Source of the DNA: Pegoplata infirma
Taxonomy: Eukaryota; Arthropoda; Insecta; Diptera; Anthomyiidae
Reading direction: 5' to 3'
Length of the DNA stretch: 64,000 bases
Assembly: GCA_963921195.1 (NCBI GenBank)
Contig: OY992536.1
Span: 105,302,778-105,366,777 of the forward strand
Below are positions 32,681-43,876 of this stretch, in pieces. Made by a program: the position numbers and the translations under genes. The notes under the pieces were generated by a model. That model saw only the letters and a program-made list of their open reading frames with translations. It had not been told where the DNA came from and made no database searches. The stretch's first letter is position 1, and every line of letters starts with the position of its first letter.

Positions 32681-34368
32681 ATTTGTAAAAATCTTGTAAA
32701 TTAAATTTAACAAATAACAGAAATGTGAAGTATTATGCCTCTAAAGTTACTAAAAACAAATGAGAGTGTTATACACGGCTGTGTCGAATCTTTTATACCC
32801 TCCAACTTGTAACCAAACTTCACCGTTTACAGATGTAATTCGAAAAAGATCAATTGAAGGGCTTATTGTACAAACTTGACAAGCAACATTTCATGTTATG
32901 GTGGTTTTTGCCATAAAACTATTGAAATAATGACCAAATAATGACTCAAGATACTTGTACGAAGGGTTTAACCAAAACTTCTGCCAAAAATCTGTCAATG
33001 GAACAACAGTATAAGGCGAAAAACACCAAAAAATAAAATGTTGCTTATCAAGTTTTTGCAATAAGCCCTTCAATTGTATTTGGAAAATTCTATTTGTAAT
33101 TCGAAAACATCATTTATCAAGAAATTCAAAATTAGTTTTTTTATTTGACCCTTTCAAAGAGCTTGCGACAAACTTCCATTTAAAATTACATTGAAATAAA
33201 TCCGATCCCTTTTATAAAAGTTTGGGTTTTTTTTTAGAAAATCTTCACCAAAAACTCTAAACTTTGATCAAAAAGCGCCATGGCTTAAAATGGTTTGATT
33301 TGGCTCAGATTAAGTTTACATGAAAGTCTATCTCAAGATCATTGAAATAGTAAAATTTTGATATATTTTTTTAAAAAAGTGTAATTTAACTATTTTTTTT
33401 GTAATTTTACAAATTTCCAAGGTTTTTTAACAAAAAAAAAAAAAAATAAGTAAATTCACGAGAATTCCTTGACAGTTTTATGGCGTCCAAAAAGTTGTAA
33501 ATTTACAATTGGTAAAAAGTTTGTAAAATTACAAAAAATCTCGTAATTTTTACTAAGAATTTTCGTAAAATAGGGGGTAGCAAAAAATCTAGTATTAACG
33601 AAACCTCCTTGTAAGTTTTATCACGTCAAAAAAATTATAAATTTACATCTTTATTGGTAAAAAACTTGTAAAATTACAAAATTATTGGTAAAAAGCTTGT
33701 AAAATTATTGTCAAATAGGACGTAGCAAAAAAAAACTTTTCTTGTAATTTTACAAGGTTTTTTTTAAGTGTAAAATATAAAAAAAAATATCTTGAGGTAC
33801 ATAATTTTTATTATTTTTGACATTCAGTATACGAATACAAAACAATTTCTGAAATCGGTCTAGCGGTTTTCCAGATATCGCCATTTAAAATTTGACAAGA
33901 AATGTCCTTAAACGGCGGGTTTTTCCAACGTTCAAACAAAATTTCAAAATTTCAATAAGTTAACGGTTAGGTAAGCTCGAGGCCTTTTATTTTTTATTTT
34001 TTTTATTAATCAGTATTTTGTCATCATTTGGATGTCATCTTCAGGATAAAAATGCTAAACTTCTCTTTTAAATGAGTAACAATTGATACACACTAATCGA
34101 CTGCCCGCTAATCCGATTTTTATTGCGCTCAGATTAGCGATGGTTCCACAGTTACATATTATTGAGTTAATGCCAAAAACTTGTGGTAGATTTTATATTA
34201 AATGCCATAGGTTTTATTGTTTTTGTGTTATTCGTGTTTAAAAATGTATTAGATTTCGTACCACACAAAATATTTTTTTGACTGCCAATTTTCATTTTTT
34301 AATTCTTATATTATTGTAAATTTTCGAAATTTCTTGATGTCTATTTATCGCAAGATAATTATTTTTCT

Positions 34369-34595
34369 CCAGGGGGCCCCTGTGGTTAGTTGGTAGCGTG
34401 CTAGCCTTTGAAACTGGGGGTCGTGGGTTCGATTCCCACCAGAACCCTTTGTTTTATCGCTACAACGAGACGACGGTCATTGTAACCAGTCCATGTTTAT
34501 GTTGAAATTATTAAAAATGTGTTGTAAATAAATGTAAAAAAATAAAATAAAAATAATTGATCATGTGATCAAAATTATTAGTATTATTGTTATTT
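34369..34595 (+). mobile_element. tRNA-derived SINE, copy 2
   Basis: It has the same head (GGGGGCCCC, then TAGTTGGTAGCGTG, then GTGGGTTCGATTCCCACC), body (CGCTACAACGAGACGACGG) and tail (GATCATGTGATCAAAATTAT) as the copy at 7599. An 11-bp direct repeat ATTATTTTTCT flanks it (34358-34368 and 34596-34606). That is a plausible target-site duplication of the length expected for LINE-driven retroposition. It differs from copy 1 by scattered substitutions. Confidence 0.88.
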
Positions 34596-34689
34596 ATTAT
34601 TTTTCTATTTTTCTAATTTTTCAAAAATCCAAAATTTTAGCGGAAATTTTCCAAAAACCCAAAATTTTGTTCGACGGCGCCACGGGTTA

Positions 34690-35055
34690 AAATGATCTGT
34701 AACGCAATTCACTAACTTTTTATAGACAAAAATCGGTAGTTATATTGTTAAAAATCGTTAGTTATCGACAATTGTCTTTAAAATCGATTCTATAACATTT
34801 TTCTACCGAATTTTGTCGTTATTGAAAATCGTTAACTTATCAACAAAAAATTTTTTGAAGTTAAAGTTAACGACATTTTTCGGTTCCCAATACAATTTCA
34901 AAATAAACAAGTTTCAAATTAACTATTTTTGTCGTTAATTCTTGTCGTTAATTGAAAAATTTATAGAATCACATATTCGCTAAATCAACCAACAATTCTC
35001 GTTAGTTAACGATATCGATAATTTCGTTAAAAAAGTTACTGAATCGCACTACTGA
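34690..35055. mobile_element. Foldback element (CGTTAGTTAAC-rich)
   Basis: GTAACGCAATTCACTAACTT at the left is mirrored, imperfectly, by AAGTTACTGAATCGCACTAC at the right. The interior is built of repeated and inverted TCGTTA/TAACGA words. Non-coding. No clear target duplication. Confidence 0.6.
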
Positions 35056-35384
35056 TTAAGTTTTAATGAAAGATTGCCTAAAGCTCTAAGAAAGGGTCAA
35101 GGGAAAGAGATTTTGAGATTATTTTTTAAATAATTCTTGAACGTAGAAATTTCGTGTTCAGCGCATCAAAATCAATAAATATGATTATTTTTGGAGTTAT
35201 CGCTTTTTGAAATTTTCCAAAATGTCGGCTATTCCTACGTTGAAGAAATTGTAAACAAAAATTGCAGCGATATAAATACCGGTTTACACTTAAGTCTGCC
35301 CAGCAGAAAATAATCAAAACTGTAGAAGCAGTTCATAATTTTTCTGGCATACACAAGCGCTTCGTCTTCAGCACATAGATATTT

Positions 35385-35438
35385 CTGCCTTACAGTAGTG
35401 CATCTAGTATGCATCTAGTATGCATTACTGTAAGGCAG
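35385..35438. repeat. Compact 54-nt hairpin
   Basis: CTGCCTTACAGTAGTGCAT pairs with ATGCATTACTGTAAGGCAG (one mismatch) around a loop containing two CTAGTATGCAT-like words. A related hairpin lies 62 bp further on (35500-35537). It resembles a miniature foldback element more than a gene, but its size also fits a microRNA-type precursor. Confidence 0.65.
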
Positions 35439-35499
35439 AGATAGAAATATAAATTTTTCGATAAATTACGAATATAAACAGACATTTTTAAATACATTC

Positions 35500-35537
35500 G
35501 CTTACAGTAGTGCATCTAGTATGCACTACCGTAAAGC
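35500..35537. repeat. Second compact hairpin related to 35385
   Basis: GCTTACAGTAGTGCAT pairs with ATGCACTACCGTAAAGC around CTAGT. It shares the word ACAGTAGTGCATCTAGTATG with the preceding hairpin. Confidence 0.6.
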
Positions 35538-35931
35538 AGAGAGAAAAAACTATAAATTATACGACGACTTACGAGCGTCAAACAGCAAAACGAAAATTTG
35601 GATGACGCTATAAAAAAAATATATTTTCAATTTAGTTGATATTCTGTATTTTTGTGAACGGGCGTGTACGCATGTGCAAAAGGGAAAACAAAAGTTTTGA
35701 CTACACGCTATTCAGACATTAAAACTGTAGAATTATTTGTGTGCTTAGGAGGAGCACTTCCTTCATACAAACTTTATAGGCATGCAGACTTTAGTGATAG
35801 TAGTACATTACAAAAATGCACCTAGTAAGCTTCTAAGAAGGTATGATTTCATTACATTTTTATTGCGCTGAAATAAGCGCTTGGATGAAATGCTCTAAAG
35901 TGGGACATTGCGATCAAATATCATGCCATAT

Positions 35932-35986
35932 GTAAGCAGGTTTGTTAGGGAATGTTGAGTTGACATTCTCTTACAAACCTGCTTAC
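35932..35986. repeat. 55-nt hairpin with 24-bp stem
   Basis: GTAAGCAGGTTTGTTAGGG and the following GAATGT pair with ACATTCTCTTACAAACC and TGCTTAC around a 7-nt loop (TGAGTTG). There are only two mismatches in 24 pairs. It shows no similarity to the neighbouring repeats that I can see. Confidence 0.65.
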
Positions 35987-36019
35987 GGCAAAGCAGTATT
36001 TTTGGTGGGTAGTCACTGG

Positions 36020-36615
36020 TTCCCACATGTCCAATAAGTGCACCACCAGGGGCCCCTAAAGTAGGACATGTTTACAACCCAAAAACTTTAAATGCTTTAA
36101 AATCACAAACTTTAAATGCGTATAAAAAAATCTTGCGCTGAACTAAAAAAAAGCCTTGAGGGTTTTGTTATGTAAAATTTCTTTTGGTTTCATCCCATTT
36201 CGATTCGAAAAGTTCTATTCAGGGTTGGCAACCGATACCCACCTAGAATAACGGTATTTGGTTATTGTTCCGCGACCAATAAAGATATGGACATTTTCAA
36301 AATCAATTATGGAAGCTAATAAAATTTCTAGTATTTTAAGTGTGTCACTTCGTGTTTCTACCGGTTCGTTTTAGTTATATAGGCCAATACCGTTATAATA
36401 CCGTTTCAAACGGTTTTATAAAGGTATTGACCTATATTTCGAAAACGAACCGGTAGAAACACAAAGTAAAACCTTCAAAATACTGGAAATTTCATCAGCT
36501 TCCATAATTGCTTTTGAAAATGTTCATATCTTTATTGGTTGCGGTGCAATAGCCAAATACCGTTATTCTAGGTGGGTATCGGTTGCCAACCCTGGTTCTA
36601 TTTTTTATCACTGTG
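36020..36615 (+). mobile_element. CACAGTG-ended element T3, fragment b (split by a hAT foldback)
   Basis: It contains CCACATGTCCAATAAGTGCA, ACTTTAAATGCTTT and GGTTTCATCCCATTTCGATT in the same order as the copy at 39.57 kb. It ends TATCACTGTG at 36615, which read inward is CACAGTGATA. The left end is missing. The 375-bp hAT foldback at 36220 lies inside it. Confidence 0.6.
36220..36594. mobile_element. hAT-type foldback element with 8-bp duplication
   Basis: A near-perfect palindrome. CAGGGTTGGCAACCGATACC at the left is mirrored by GGTATCGGTTGCCAACCCTG at the right, and the arms run to the centre near 36405. It is flanked by GTTCTATT on both sides (36212-36219 and 36595-36602). The 8-bp duplication and the CAGGG start are hAT features. 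Non-coding. It is a textbook source for a hairpin RNA. Confidence 0.9.
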
Positions 36616-37115
36616 TTTTTAGCAAGTTGCATTAAAATTTAAATTATACTGTGGCTGAGCTCAGCGAATTTTTAACCGATTCTTTATATTTTTTTTTGTA
36701 TAAGAGTTAAAACTCGGATTATTCAAACAAAACCAAATAATTAAAAATCCATTGCACAACCACAAAGTTTTAGTTTAAATTTTAGAATATCGGGTTTTTA
36801 AAACATTTTCTCTTTAAAAAAGCTCTAAACGAAATAGTCAAGAAAAACTATGAGTATTTCCGAACTCTATGGACTACGACAAACCTGCCTTTACTTATGA
36901 GAACCCCTGTATTTTTTTTTTGTGTAGAACAGTGATATTTATTCAAAAAATATTTCCAAGAACAACAAATGTTCAAAAAAACATGTTGACATAAATAAAT
37001 GAATTTATATGAAACAAGAAAAGCAATTTAAGTCAATATGTTTTTAATATAACATTTTGAATTAGTTTTTTTTTTTAAGTCATATTCTAACACAAAAAAT
37101 ATTAAATACAAATAT

Positions 37116-37895
37116 GAGACATTCCACACCAAATGTCCAGCGAAAAAAAACATGTGACCCATGAATTTCAAAATAGGTTGTATTGATAGCCCTTTATGTA
37201 ACAAAGAAAATGTCGTTTGTGGTTATTAAATTTTTCAAAACCTGGGCTTAGGAGGCATGGCTAAGTGTTGAAAAAATTGTAAAATTTGTGTCAAGTAGCC
37301 TTGGTAAAATATTTATCAAATTTAAACCGGTTCTGAAATTTTTAATTTTTTTAAAAAGTAAATTTATTAAAAATCCGGCCACTTAAAAAAAAAATTAAAA
37401 GTTTAGATGTTTTTCTATCCCCACAAAAAAAATTCAGACGTGTGTTTTTCGTTTTTTTCGAGAAAATCGCATTTGAATATTAAATTTCATAACAATTTAG
37501 TAATTTTCTTGAATTTTTTTGTTTCAACATAGCGTATGAGTAACATTTATGTAAATATTTAATACTTTTTGTTTTTTGTTAATAATAAAAATGTCTGGAC
37601 ATCTAAACTTGTAAAAAAAGTGGCCGGATTTTTACTAAATTTACCTTTTTTCAAAATGGAAAATTTCACAACCGGTTCTGAAAATTTTTCAAAAAATAAT
37701 CGATAGTTCATACAAAACTATACAAGAATCTAAAATTTGAGATTGTAGTACATTTTATTTGATAAATATTTAATCAAGGCAACTCGACACAAATTTTATC
37801 ATTTTTCCAATATTTGACCAGGCCTCCGAAGCCCAGTTTTCCATCAATACAACCTATTCACAAATTCACGGGGCACATGTTATTCTGTAGCGGGA
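37116..37895. mobile_element. Foldback element (AATAGGTTGTATTGAT arms)
   Basis: AAATAGGTTGTATTGATAGC at the left is mirrored by TCAATACAACCTATTC at the right. Inner landmarks such as GTAAATTTATTAAAAATCCG and GGCCGGATTTTTACTAAATT confirm long arms around an axis near 37510. Outer words CACATGTTATTC and CATGTGACCC also mirror. Non-coding. Confidence 0.78.
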
Positions 37896-38510
37896 TATTT
37901 GGTATATAATATATAAATTTATAAAAAAAAATATAAGGAAAAATTAAACAGAATTTGTATATTTTTAATGCATTTTTTTTTGGATTCTAGATACAAGATG
38001 ATGATGTTCTTTCTATCAATGTCTGTGTGTCTGACATTAAAATCAACAGACGGAACCAAAAAAAAAATCCATAAAAAACACAAACGACTAGAATAAAATT
38101 TATGAAACAATGTCTAAGGTAAATAAATAAACAGCAAATGCTTTTTTGCACGTCGTTGGAAATAAAAAAAAACTATTTAAAAAAATGAGGAAAAAACATA
38201 TATTGAATACTCTTGGTAAATGAATTGTAAAAAAAAAATTGTGTTATTAAAAACGATGAACTTGTACGTTAACATTTAATGAAATATGAAAAAATATTAT
38301 TAGAAAAAAAAAAATAATTGAGTAATTTATTTAAATAACAAAAAAAAAAATAAATCATGAGTTGTAACAAAAAAGTAATTTTCAAGTAATTTTTCATATA
38401 TTTTATTTTTTTCCTAATTTTTCTACAATAATATTGAACTTTAAGCATGTGTGGATTTAGAAAATTATTTAAAAAGGAATCATTTCGGTTAACTACATAG
38501 AGCAACAACC
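37896..38510. other. Unique AT-rich interval
   Basis: No gene or repeat end is recognised. It contains the word CGTTGGAAATAAAAAAA (38153), shared with unique DNA at 31950. Confidence 0.4.
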
Positions 38511-38514
38511 AAGA

Positions 38515-39568
38515 TCGGAATGGGATGAAACCAAAAGCAAATAAAAGTTGACATATTCCACAACAAAACCCTCAAAGAATTTTTTTTAGTTCAGCTCTAG
38601 ATTTGTTTTACATGCATTTGAAGTTGGTGAACTTTAATTATAATTATAATAATAGTCGCTTGAAAACTGTATAAGGCGTATGATTAATTATACCCTACAC
38701 CACACTGTGGTACAGGGTATAATGAGTTTGTGCTGATGTTTGTAACTACCCGAAATATTGGTCCTAGACCCACTTTTAAGTATACCGATCGACTTAGAAT
38801 CACTTTTTGAGTCGATTTAGCGATGTCCGTCCGTCCGTCCGTCCGTCCGTCCGTCTGTCTGTCCATGTAAACGGTGTAAACACGATACAGGTCGCAATTC
38901 TTAATCAATTGACTTGAAATTTGAAACTTAAGCATCTTTTGGCCCAAGGACGAAGCCTATTGAAATTGGAAAAAATCGGTCCATATTTAGACCTAGCCCC
39001 CATACAAAGGTCCTCTTTTGTGTTGGCTCAAATGACTCTAATAGCCGCATTTTAATAGGTATCTTTTCGAAATTTGCCAGGTAATCATGTTTTATCCACA
39101 CAAATCAACATTCCGAATTTTAAGGAAATCGGACCAGTTCTTCTTGTAGCCCCCATACAAACCACCTTCCCGATTTTCACAGAAATCTCTCAAATTTCAT
39201 GAAAATAGAAAATATTTAATTAAAATTATGTTTGTGTATGTTAAACGCGTTCTTTAATAACCTTATCAAATCTGATTATCATCGGACCATTTTTGGACTT
39301 AGGTCCCATGTGGAAATTTCCCCCGATATTCAGTTGAAGCGATTTATTGTCAACAGAAAGAAGCCTATTCCACTCAAATTTGATTAGTGAGGGCTTTTTA
39401 CAATTATTAAAGATTTGACAAAATATAGATCTAATCAGTCCATGTTTGAACTTGGGACCCATTTTCCGGGAAACTCTGGTGTAGGGTATTATATGGTCGG
39501 TCTTGACCGACTATAATTTTCTTACTTGTTTTTTAATTGCCTTTAAATAACAATCATACGCAACGGTG
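38515..39568 (-). mobile_element. T3-related repeat carrying an inserted P element
   Basis: AATGGGATGAAACCAAAAGC, TTCAGCTCTAGATTTGTTTT and GGCGTATGATTAAT lead up to the P element at 38689. The sequence resumes with AATTGCCTTTAAATAACAAT and CATACGCAACGGTG. The same sequence without the insert lies at 56980-57196. Internal words (GGATGAAACCAAA, GCATTTGAAGTTGGTGA) relate it to the T3 group. Confidence 0.65.
38689..39534 (+). mobile_element. Interspersed element P, copy 3, with empty site in window
   Basis: It starts TATACCCTACACCACACTGT and ends CTTACTTGTTTTTT. The uninterrupted site near 57150 (GTATGATTAATAGTGTAATTG) shows that P was inserted between GATTAAT and AATTGCC. That gives a unit of about 846 bp. 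It carries the tract (GTCC)n at 38826-38860. Non-coding. Confidence 0.8.
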
Positions 39569-39870
39569 CACAGTGGATAATTTTTATTAATTTGGCTATT
39601 CAGTAAGTAGCTAACGTAATTTCGAGCTTAAGTTTGGACTCTGAGCTCCACATGTCCAATAAGTGCACTACCAGGGGCCCTTAAAATAGGGCATGTTTAG
39701 TACACAAAAACTTTAAATGCTTTGGAATCACCAACTTTAAATGCGTGTAAAAAATAAACTAGCGCTAAACTAAAAAAACGCCTTGAGGCTTGTGTTATGT
39801 AAGATGTCTACTTTCATTTGCTTTTGGTTTCATCCCATTCCGATTTGGAAAGTTCGATTTTGTAGGACTA
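39569..39870 (+). mobile_element. CACAGTG-ended element T3, fragment c (left end)
   Basis: It starts CACAGTGGATAATTTTTATT, followed by TAATTTCGAGCTTAAGTTTG, CCACATGTCCAATAAGTGCA and GGTTTCATCCCATTCCGATT. The right end is missing. The first bases fit the CACWRTGG pattern of Transib termini. Confidence 0.55.
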
Positions 39871-40139
39871 TGCTACAAGTACAATCATCAATTGAGCTGT
39901 TCGGAAGCCAGTCTGACCAAATCCTGTTTTTATTTTTTTTTATTTTATCGTTTTAAAATATGTAATTTAACATTAACAAGGGAGGTCTTTTACAGGGCAC
40001 CCACCGATTGTCCTAAAACTTGTATATTAGGGTGGAGCAAATTTAGCATTTTTCGAATTCGAAAACATCGGGAAAGTTGCCTTTTAGGTTCGATTTTAAC
40101 ACACAAAAATATTGGACTTGAAGGACAATAGCCTTGGGT

Positions 40140-43026
40140 TCCTTTTATTGATTTGATTTTTTTTTCGAAAACTTTTCGTGGCAAATTTTCAGATTTTTTT
40201 GATGACCCGTTCAAAAGATATCGAGTTTTTAAAAATTGGTAGTTTGTTCCCTTACTCAAATTTCTTTTACTCATAAATTCTTCAATTCTTATCCAAATTC
40301 CAATTTTTTTACACCCTGTTTTTTAACAAAACATTTTCGATCGAAATTAACAGTATTTTATTTTGTAATTTTACAAATTTAGTTTGCCATTTTACAAATA
40401 TCCAAGGTTTTTTTACAAAAAAAAATCTAGTAAATTTATGATAATTCCTTGTAAATTTTATTGCGCCAAAAAAGTCCCCATACAAAATTACTTTTGTTAA
40501 AAAATATGCTCCAACCGCTCTAACTGCCTTAAGAATGCCCCTAGAGCATTCAAATGTATGAGTGACCCACAATATTTTTTTAGTCGAAATATCTATCGAT
40601 TCTACAATTTTTTTTGCCCAGTAGTATCGTGACGATCATACGATTGTTACTATTTTTAATTTTCCAATCTTAAAATCATTTCTACTGCTACAATGCTATA
40701 TCGTAGAGGGGTCAATGGCAAGGCCGACCCCCATTCATTTTTACGCGTTAATATTTTTCAGAACAAACTAATACTCTATCTTCAATTTATAAGGGGCTCC
40801 CATACAAAATGACTTTTTTTAAAATATGCTCCAACCGCTCTAACTGCCCTAAGAATGCCCCTACAGCAGTCAAATGTATAAGCGACCCACAATATTTTTT
40901 AGTCCAAATTTTTCTACAAATTTCTTGCCCAGTAAGATCGTGAGGATCCTACGATTGTTACTATTTTTATTTTCTTTTTTGTAACTTTCCAATCTTATAA
41001 TCATTTCTGCTGCTCCAATGGTGTGTTGTAGAGGGGTCAATTGCAAGACCGACCTTCATTAATTTTTATGCGTTAACATTTTTTCAAAACAAACTTATAC
41101 TCTATCTTCAATTTCTAAGGGGGCTCCCATACAAAATGACATTTTTAAAATTGGCTCTAACAGCTTTAACTGCCCTTAGAGTGCCCCTAGATCAGTCAAA
41201 TGTATGAGCGACTCACAATATTTATTTAGTTCAAATTTCAATCGATTCTACAATTTTTTTGCCCAGTAGGATCTTGACGATCCTACGATTGTTACTATTT
41301 TTAAAATTTTGTTTTTTGTAGTGTTCCAATCTAAAATCACTGCTCCAATGGTGTGTTGTAGAGGGGTCAATTGCAAGACCGACCCCCATTAATTTTTGTG
41401 CGTTAACTTTTTTTCAAAACAAACTAATGCTCTATCTTCAATTTCTAAGGGGGCTCCCATACAAAATGACATTATTTAAAATTTGCTCCAACAGCTTTAA
41501 CTGCCCTAAGAGTGCCCCCAAAGCAGTGAAATAAATGTATGACCAACCCACAATCTTTTTTTAATCCAAACATTTGCTCTGAAACTTTAACTCTTAGGAC
41601 GGTCACCATACACTTTTTTATTTTTGATAAATTTGTTTTTTTTTAACGGTGCGTCCTAGAGGGGTCATTATTGAAACCGACCCCATTTATTTTTTATCTT
41701 CCAAAATTTATTCAACACATAACTACGCCCTATCTCCACTACGTAAGTGGGCTTACATTCAAAGTTTAATTTTTATAAAATTTGCTCCAACTGTAATTTG
41801 TATGGGAGCGCACTTAGGAAGTGAAGATAGGGCGTAGGAAAGTTTTGAAAAATATTGAAGGGTGAAAATAAATGGGGGTCGGCCTTACTTATGACCCCTC
41901 TAAGACGCACCATTAGACCGGTAGAAGCTGATTAAATAAAACAAATTTATAAAAATTAAAAAAAAAAATTACCCTACCCTTCAGATAAAGGGTAGGTGTG
42001 TTCAGAGAAAATGTTTGGATTAAAAAAATATTGTTGGTCGCTCATACATTTGTCTGATCTAGGGGCACTCTTAGGGCAGTTAGAGCCGTTGGAGCAAAAT
42101 TTAAAATGTCATTTTGTATAAGAGCCCCCTTAGAAATTGAAGATAGAGTATTAGTTTGTTCCAAAAAAATGTTAACGCGTAAAAATTAATGGGGGTCGGC
42201 CCTGCCATAGAACCCTCTAGGTCACCCCATTGAAGAAGTATAAATGATTTTAAGATTGGAAAATTACAAAAAAAAATTAAAAAACAGTAACAAAGGTTAT
42301 CTCACTATCCTAATGGGCAAAAATTGCATGAATCGAATCAAATTTGGACTAAAAAAATAGTGTAGGTCGCTCATATATTTGACACCTTTAAGGTATGAGC
42401 AGAACAAGCCCGGCACGACTTTTTCCATACGATTTGACAGTTAAAAACCGTGACCGGCACGACAAAAAATTAAAACTTATTTTATTTTATCTCCGGGTTC
42501 TCTCAATCTCTCTCCCTCTCACACTCCAGGGTTGCCGCATTTTCACAACAATTTTTAATTTTTTCATTCACAATGGTGTAACAAACGTACAGTAGTGCCA
42601 ACTTAATCACATTGACTATGTGCCAAGCGATTTTTTCCCGTAAAATTACTCTAATTTTATTAAAAGTTGGCACCACTGAACAAACAAATGACATTTTTTG
42701 CCGTCGCCGTCCCCCGTCATTGTTTTGGGCCTATATTCTCCGGCAACGGCAACCGTCCCCCGTGCCGTGCTTGTTCTGTTTCTACCTTTAGGGGGCACTC
42801 TTAGGGCAGTTAGAGTGGTTGAAAATAGAGTACTATTGAGGATGGAGTTCTGACAAAATGTTCAGGCGTAAAAAAAGTTGGGGTCGGTCTTGTCATTGAC
42901 CCCTCTGCGACACACCATTTTAGTAGTAGAAATGATTTTAAGATTGGAAAATTACAATAACATTTTTTTTAGAAAGTTTCAAAAATTTGTTATAACGGTC
43001 TCACTTATGACCCCTCTAAGGCGCAC
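40140..43026. repeat. Degenerate palindrome array, FB-A copy 4
   Basis: It begins with CTTTTCGTGGCAAATTTTCA and then repeats a unit of about 350 bp (CTCCAACCGCTCTAACTGCC, GACCCACAATATTTTTTAGT, CCAATGGTGTGTTGTAGAGG). At least three tandem times are visible, around 40500-40700, 40820-41040 and 41150-41400. An inverted arm follows from about 41800. It is more diverged than other FB-A copies. It is interrupted by a TTA-flanked element (42391-42787). At its right end the T2 element (43032-43871) splits CACCATTG from TACTGGTAGAAGC. Confidence 0.75.
42391..42787. mobile_element. TTA-flanked inverted-repeat element (PIF/Harbinger-like)
   Basis: AGGTATGAGCAGAACAAGCC at the left and GCTTGTTCTGTTTCTACCT at the right are imperfect inverted copies. 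TTA lies on both sides (42388-42390 and 42788-42790). Removing it gives ACCTTTAGGGGGCACTC, continuous FB-A sequence. A 3-bp TWA duplication is typical of PIF/Harbinger. Inside (about 42592-42678) is a second, smaller inverted-repeat unit with CAGTAGTGCCAACTT ends. The outer element has CGGCACGAC/GCCGTGC-rich ends. Non-coding. Confidence 0.6.
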
Positions 43027-43031
43027 CATTG

Positions 43032-43871
43032 CACAGTGCCACATTTGGCCAATCTAGGACGACAAAAATCCAATTTTAATTATATTGACTTGAAATTCGG
43101 TATAAATGTTCGTTTTGACTTCGAAAATAACATTATGAAAAATGAGGGAGGCCAATTAAGGGCCACGCCCACTTTTTTCAAAATTTGTAATTTTGGTTAT
43201 AATTTCTTTAAATTTGGTATGTATACTCTCAATGACTGTAGAAATAATATAACAAAAAACGGGGGCGGTCAGACAACTGCCACGCCCACTTTTTTAAAAT
43301 ATGTTTAAAAAGTATATAAAAACAAGGTTTACATATCGCCCCACTGTAGTCGGCGTCGCAGACGGTCGCAAAAGTTAGCCGTTGAAATAAGTACTATGGA
43401 TATTGGTCAATATATCTGAAAAAGTCCGGCGACCAATACGGACCAAACACAAAAGTTCTATTCCATCAAAAAAAATAAATATATAATTTTCTTTTAAAAA
43501 ATTTTTATTTTGTTAAAAATTTAATAAAAAATAGAAAAATTTGTTTAAAAAAAAAAGAAAATATATGACTTAAAGCATTTAAATATCCTTTAAAATTATC
43601 AAAAAAGAGTGGATAAATATCTCTTTTTGTTCAAAAGTTACATCAGCTTAAACTCGACTTAATTTATGCGAAATAATGTACACTAGTTACAGGATTTTAC
43701 AAGATGCAACTTTATGCACCCACCTGTTAGTAACGAACAGAATTATCGATCTTATATGATTATTTCCGTGCTATTAGGAATGTTCTATAATACATACAAA
43801 CATATCATGAAAATCGGGGAACTTTTTTTTTTGAATTTTGTCGTGCTAGATTGGCCAAATGTGGCACTGTG
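43032..43871. mobile_element. CACAGTG-ended (Transib-like) non-autonomous element T2
   Basis: The left end is CACAGTGCCACATTTGGCC. The right end is its mirror, and the inverted repeats continue for about 37 bp with one mismatch. CATTG flanks both sides (43027-43031 and 43872-43876). Removing the element restores CACCATTGTACTGGTAGAAG, matching uninterrupted FB-A copies (18177-18195 and 52337 onward). The 5-bp duplication is therefore secure. Inside are two units of about 120 bp ending in CACGCCCACTTTTTT (43166 and 43279). It has no transposase, so any mobility would depend on an enzyme supplied elsewhere. Beyond CACAGTG its ends differ from T1 and T3. Confidence 0.82.
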
Positions 43872-43876
43872 CATTG

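Larger units (their letters stand above)
31601..34357. other. Mostly unique AT-rich interval
   Basis: No exon is recognised. It holds one CTTAAG motif copy (32346) and the CTAGCTYGAGG foldback (32396-32680). An inverted pair (GCTTATTGTACAAACTTGAC near 32863 and ATCAAGTTTTTGCAATAAGC near 33047) gives a hairpin of about 220 bp. GTAAAATTACAA repeats lie at 33360-33780. The word ACGTTGGAAATAAAAAAA (31950) recurs with one extra base in unique DNA near 38152. Confidence 0.4.

Noticed and set aside
39790..40274. Open frames of 94-113 codons on both strands
   Set aside because: They span a T3 fragment and an FB-A arm. The same sequences elsewhere are broken by stops, and no domain is recognisable.
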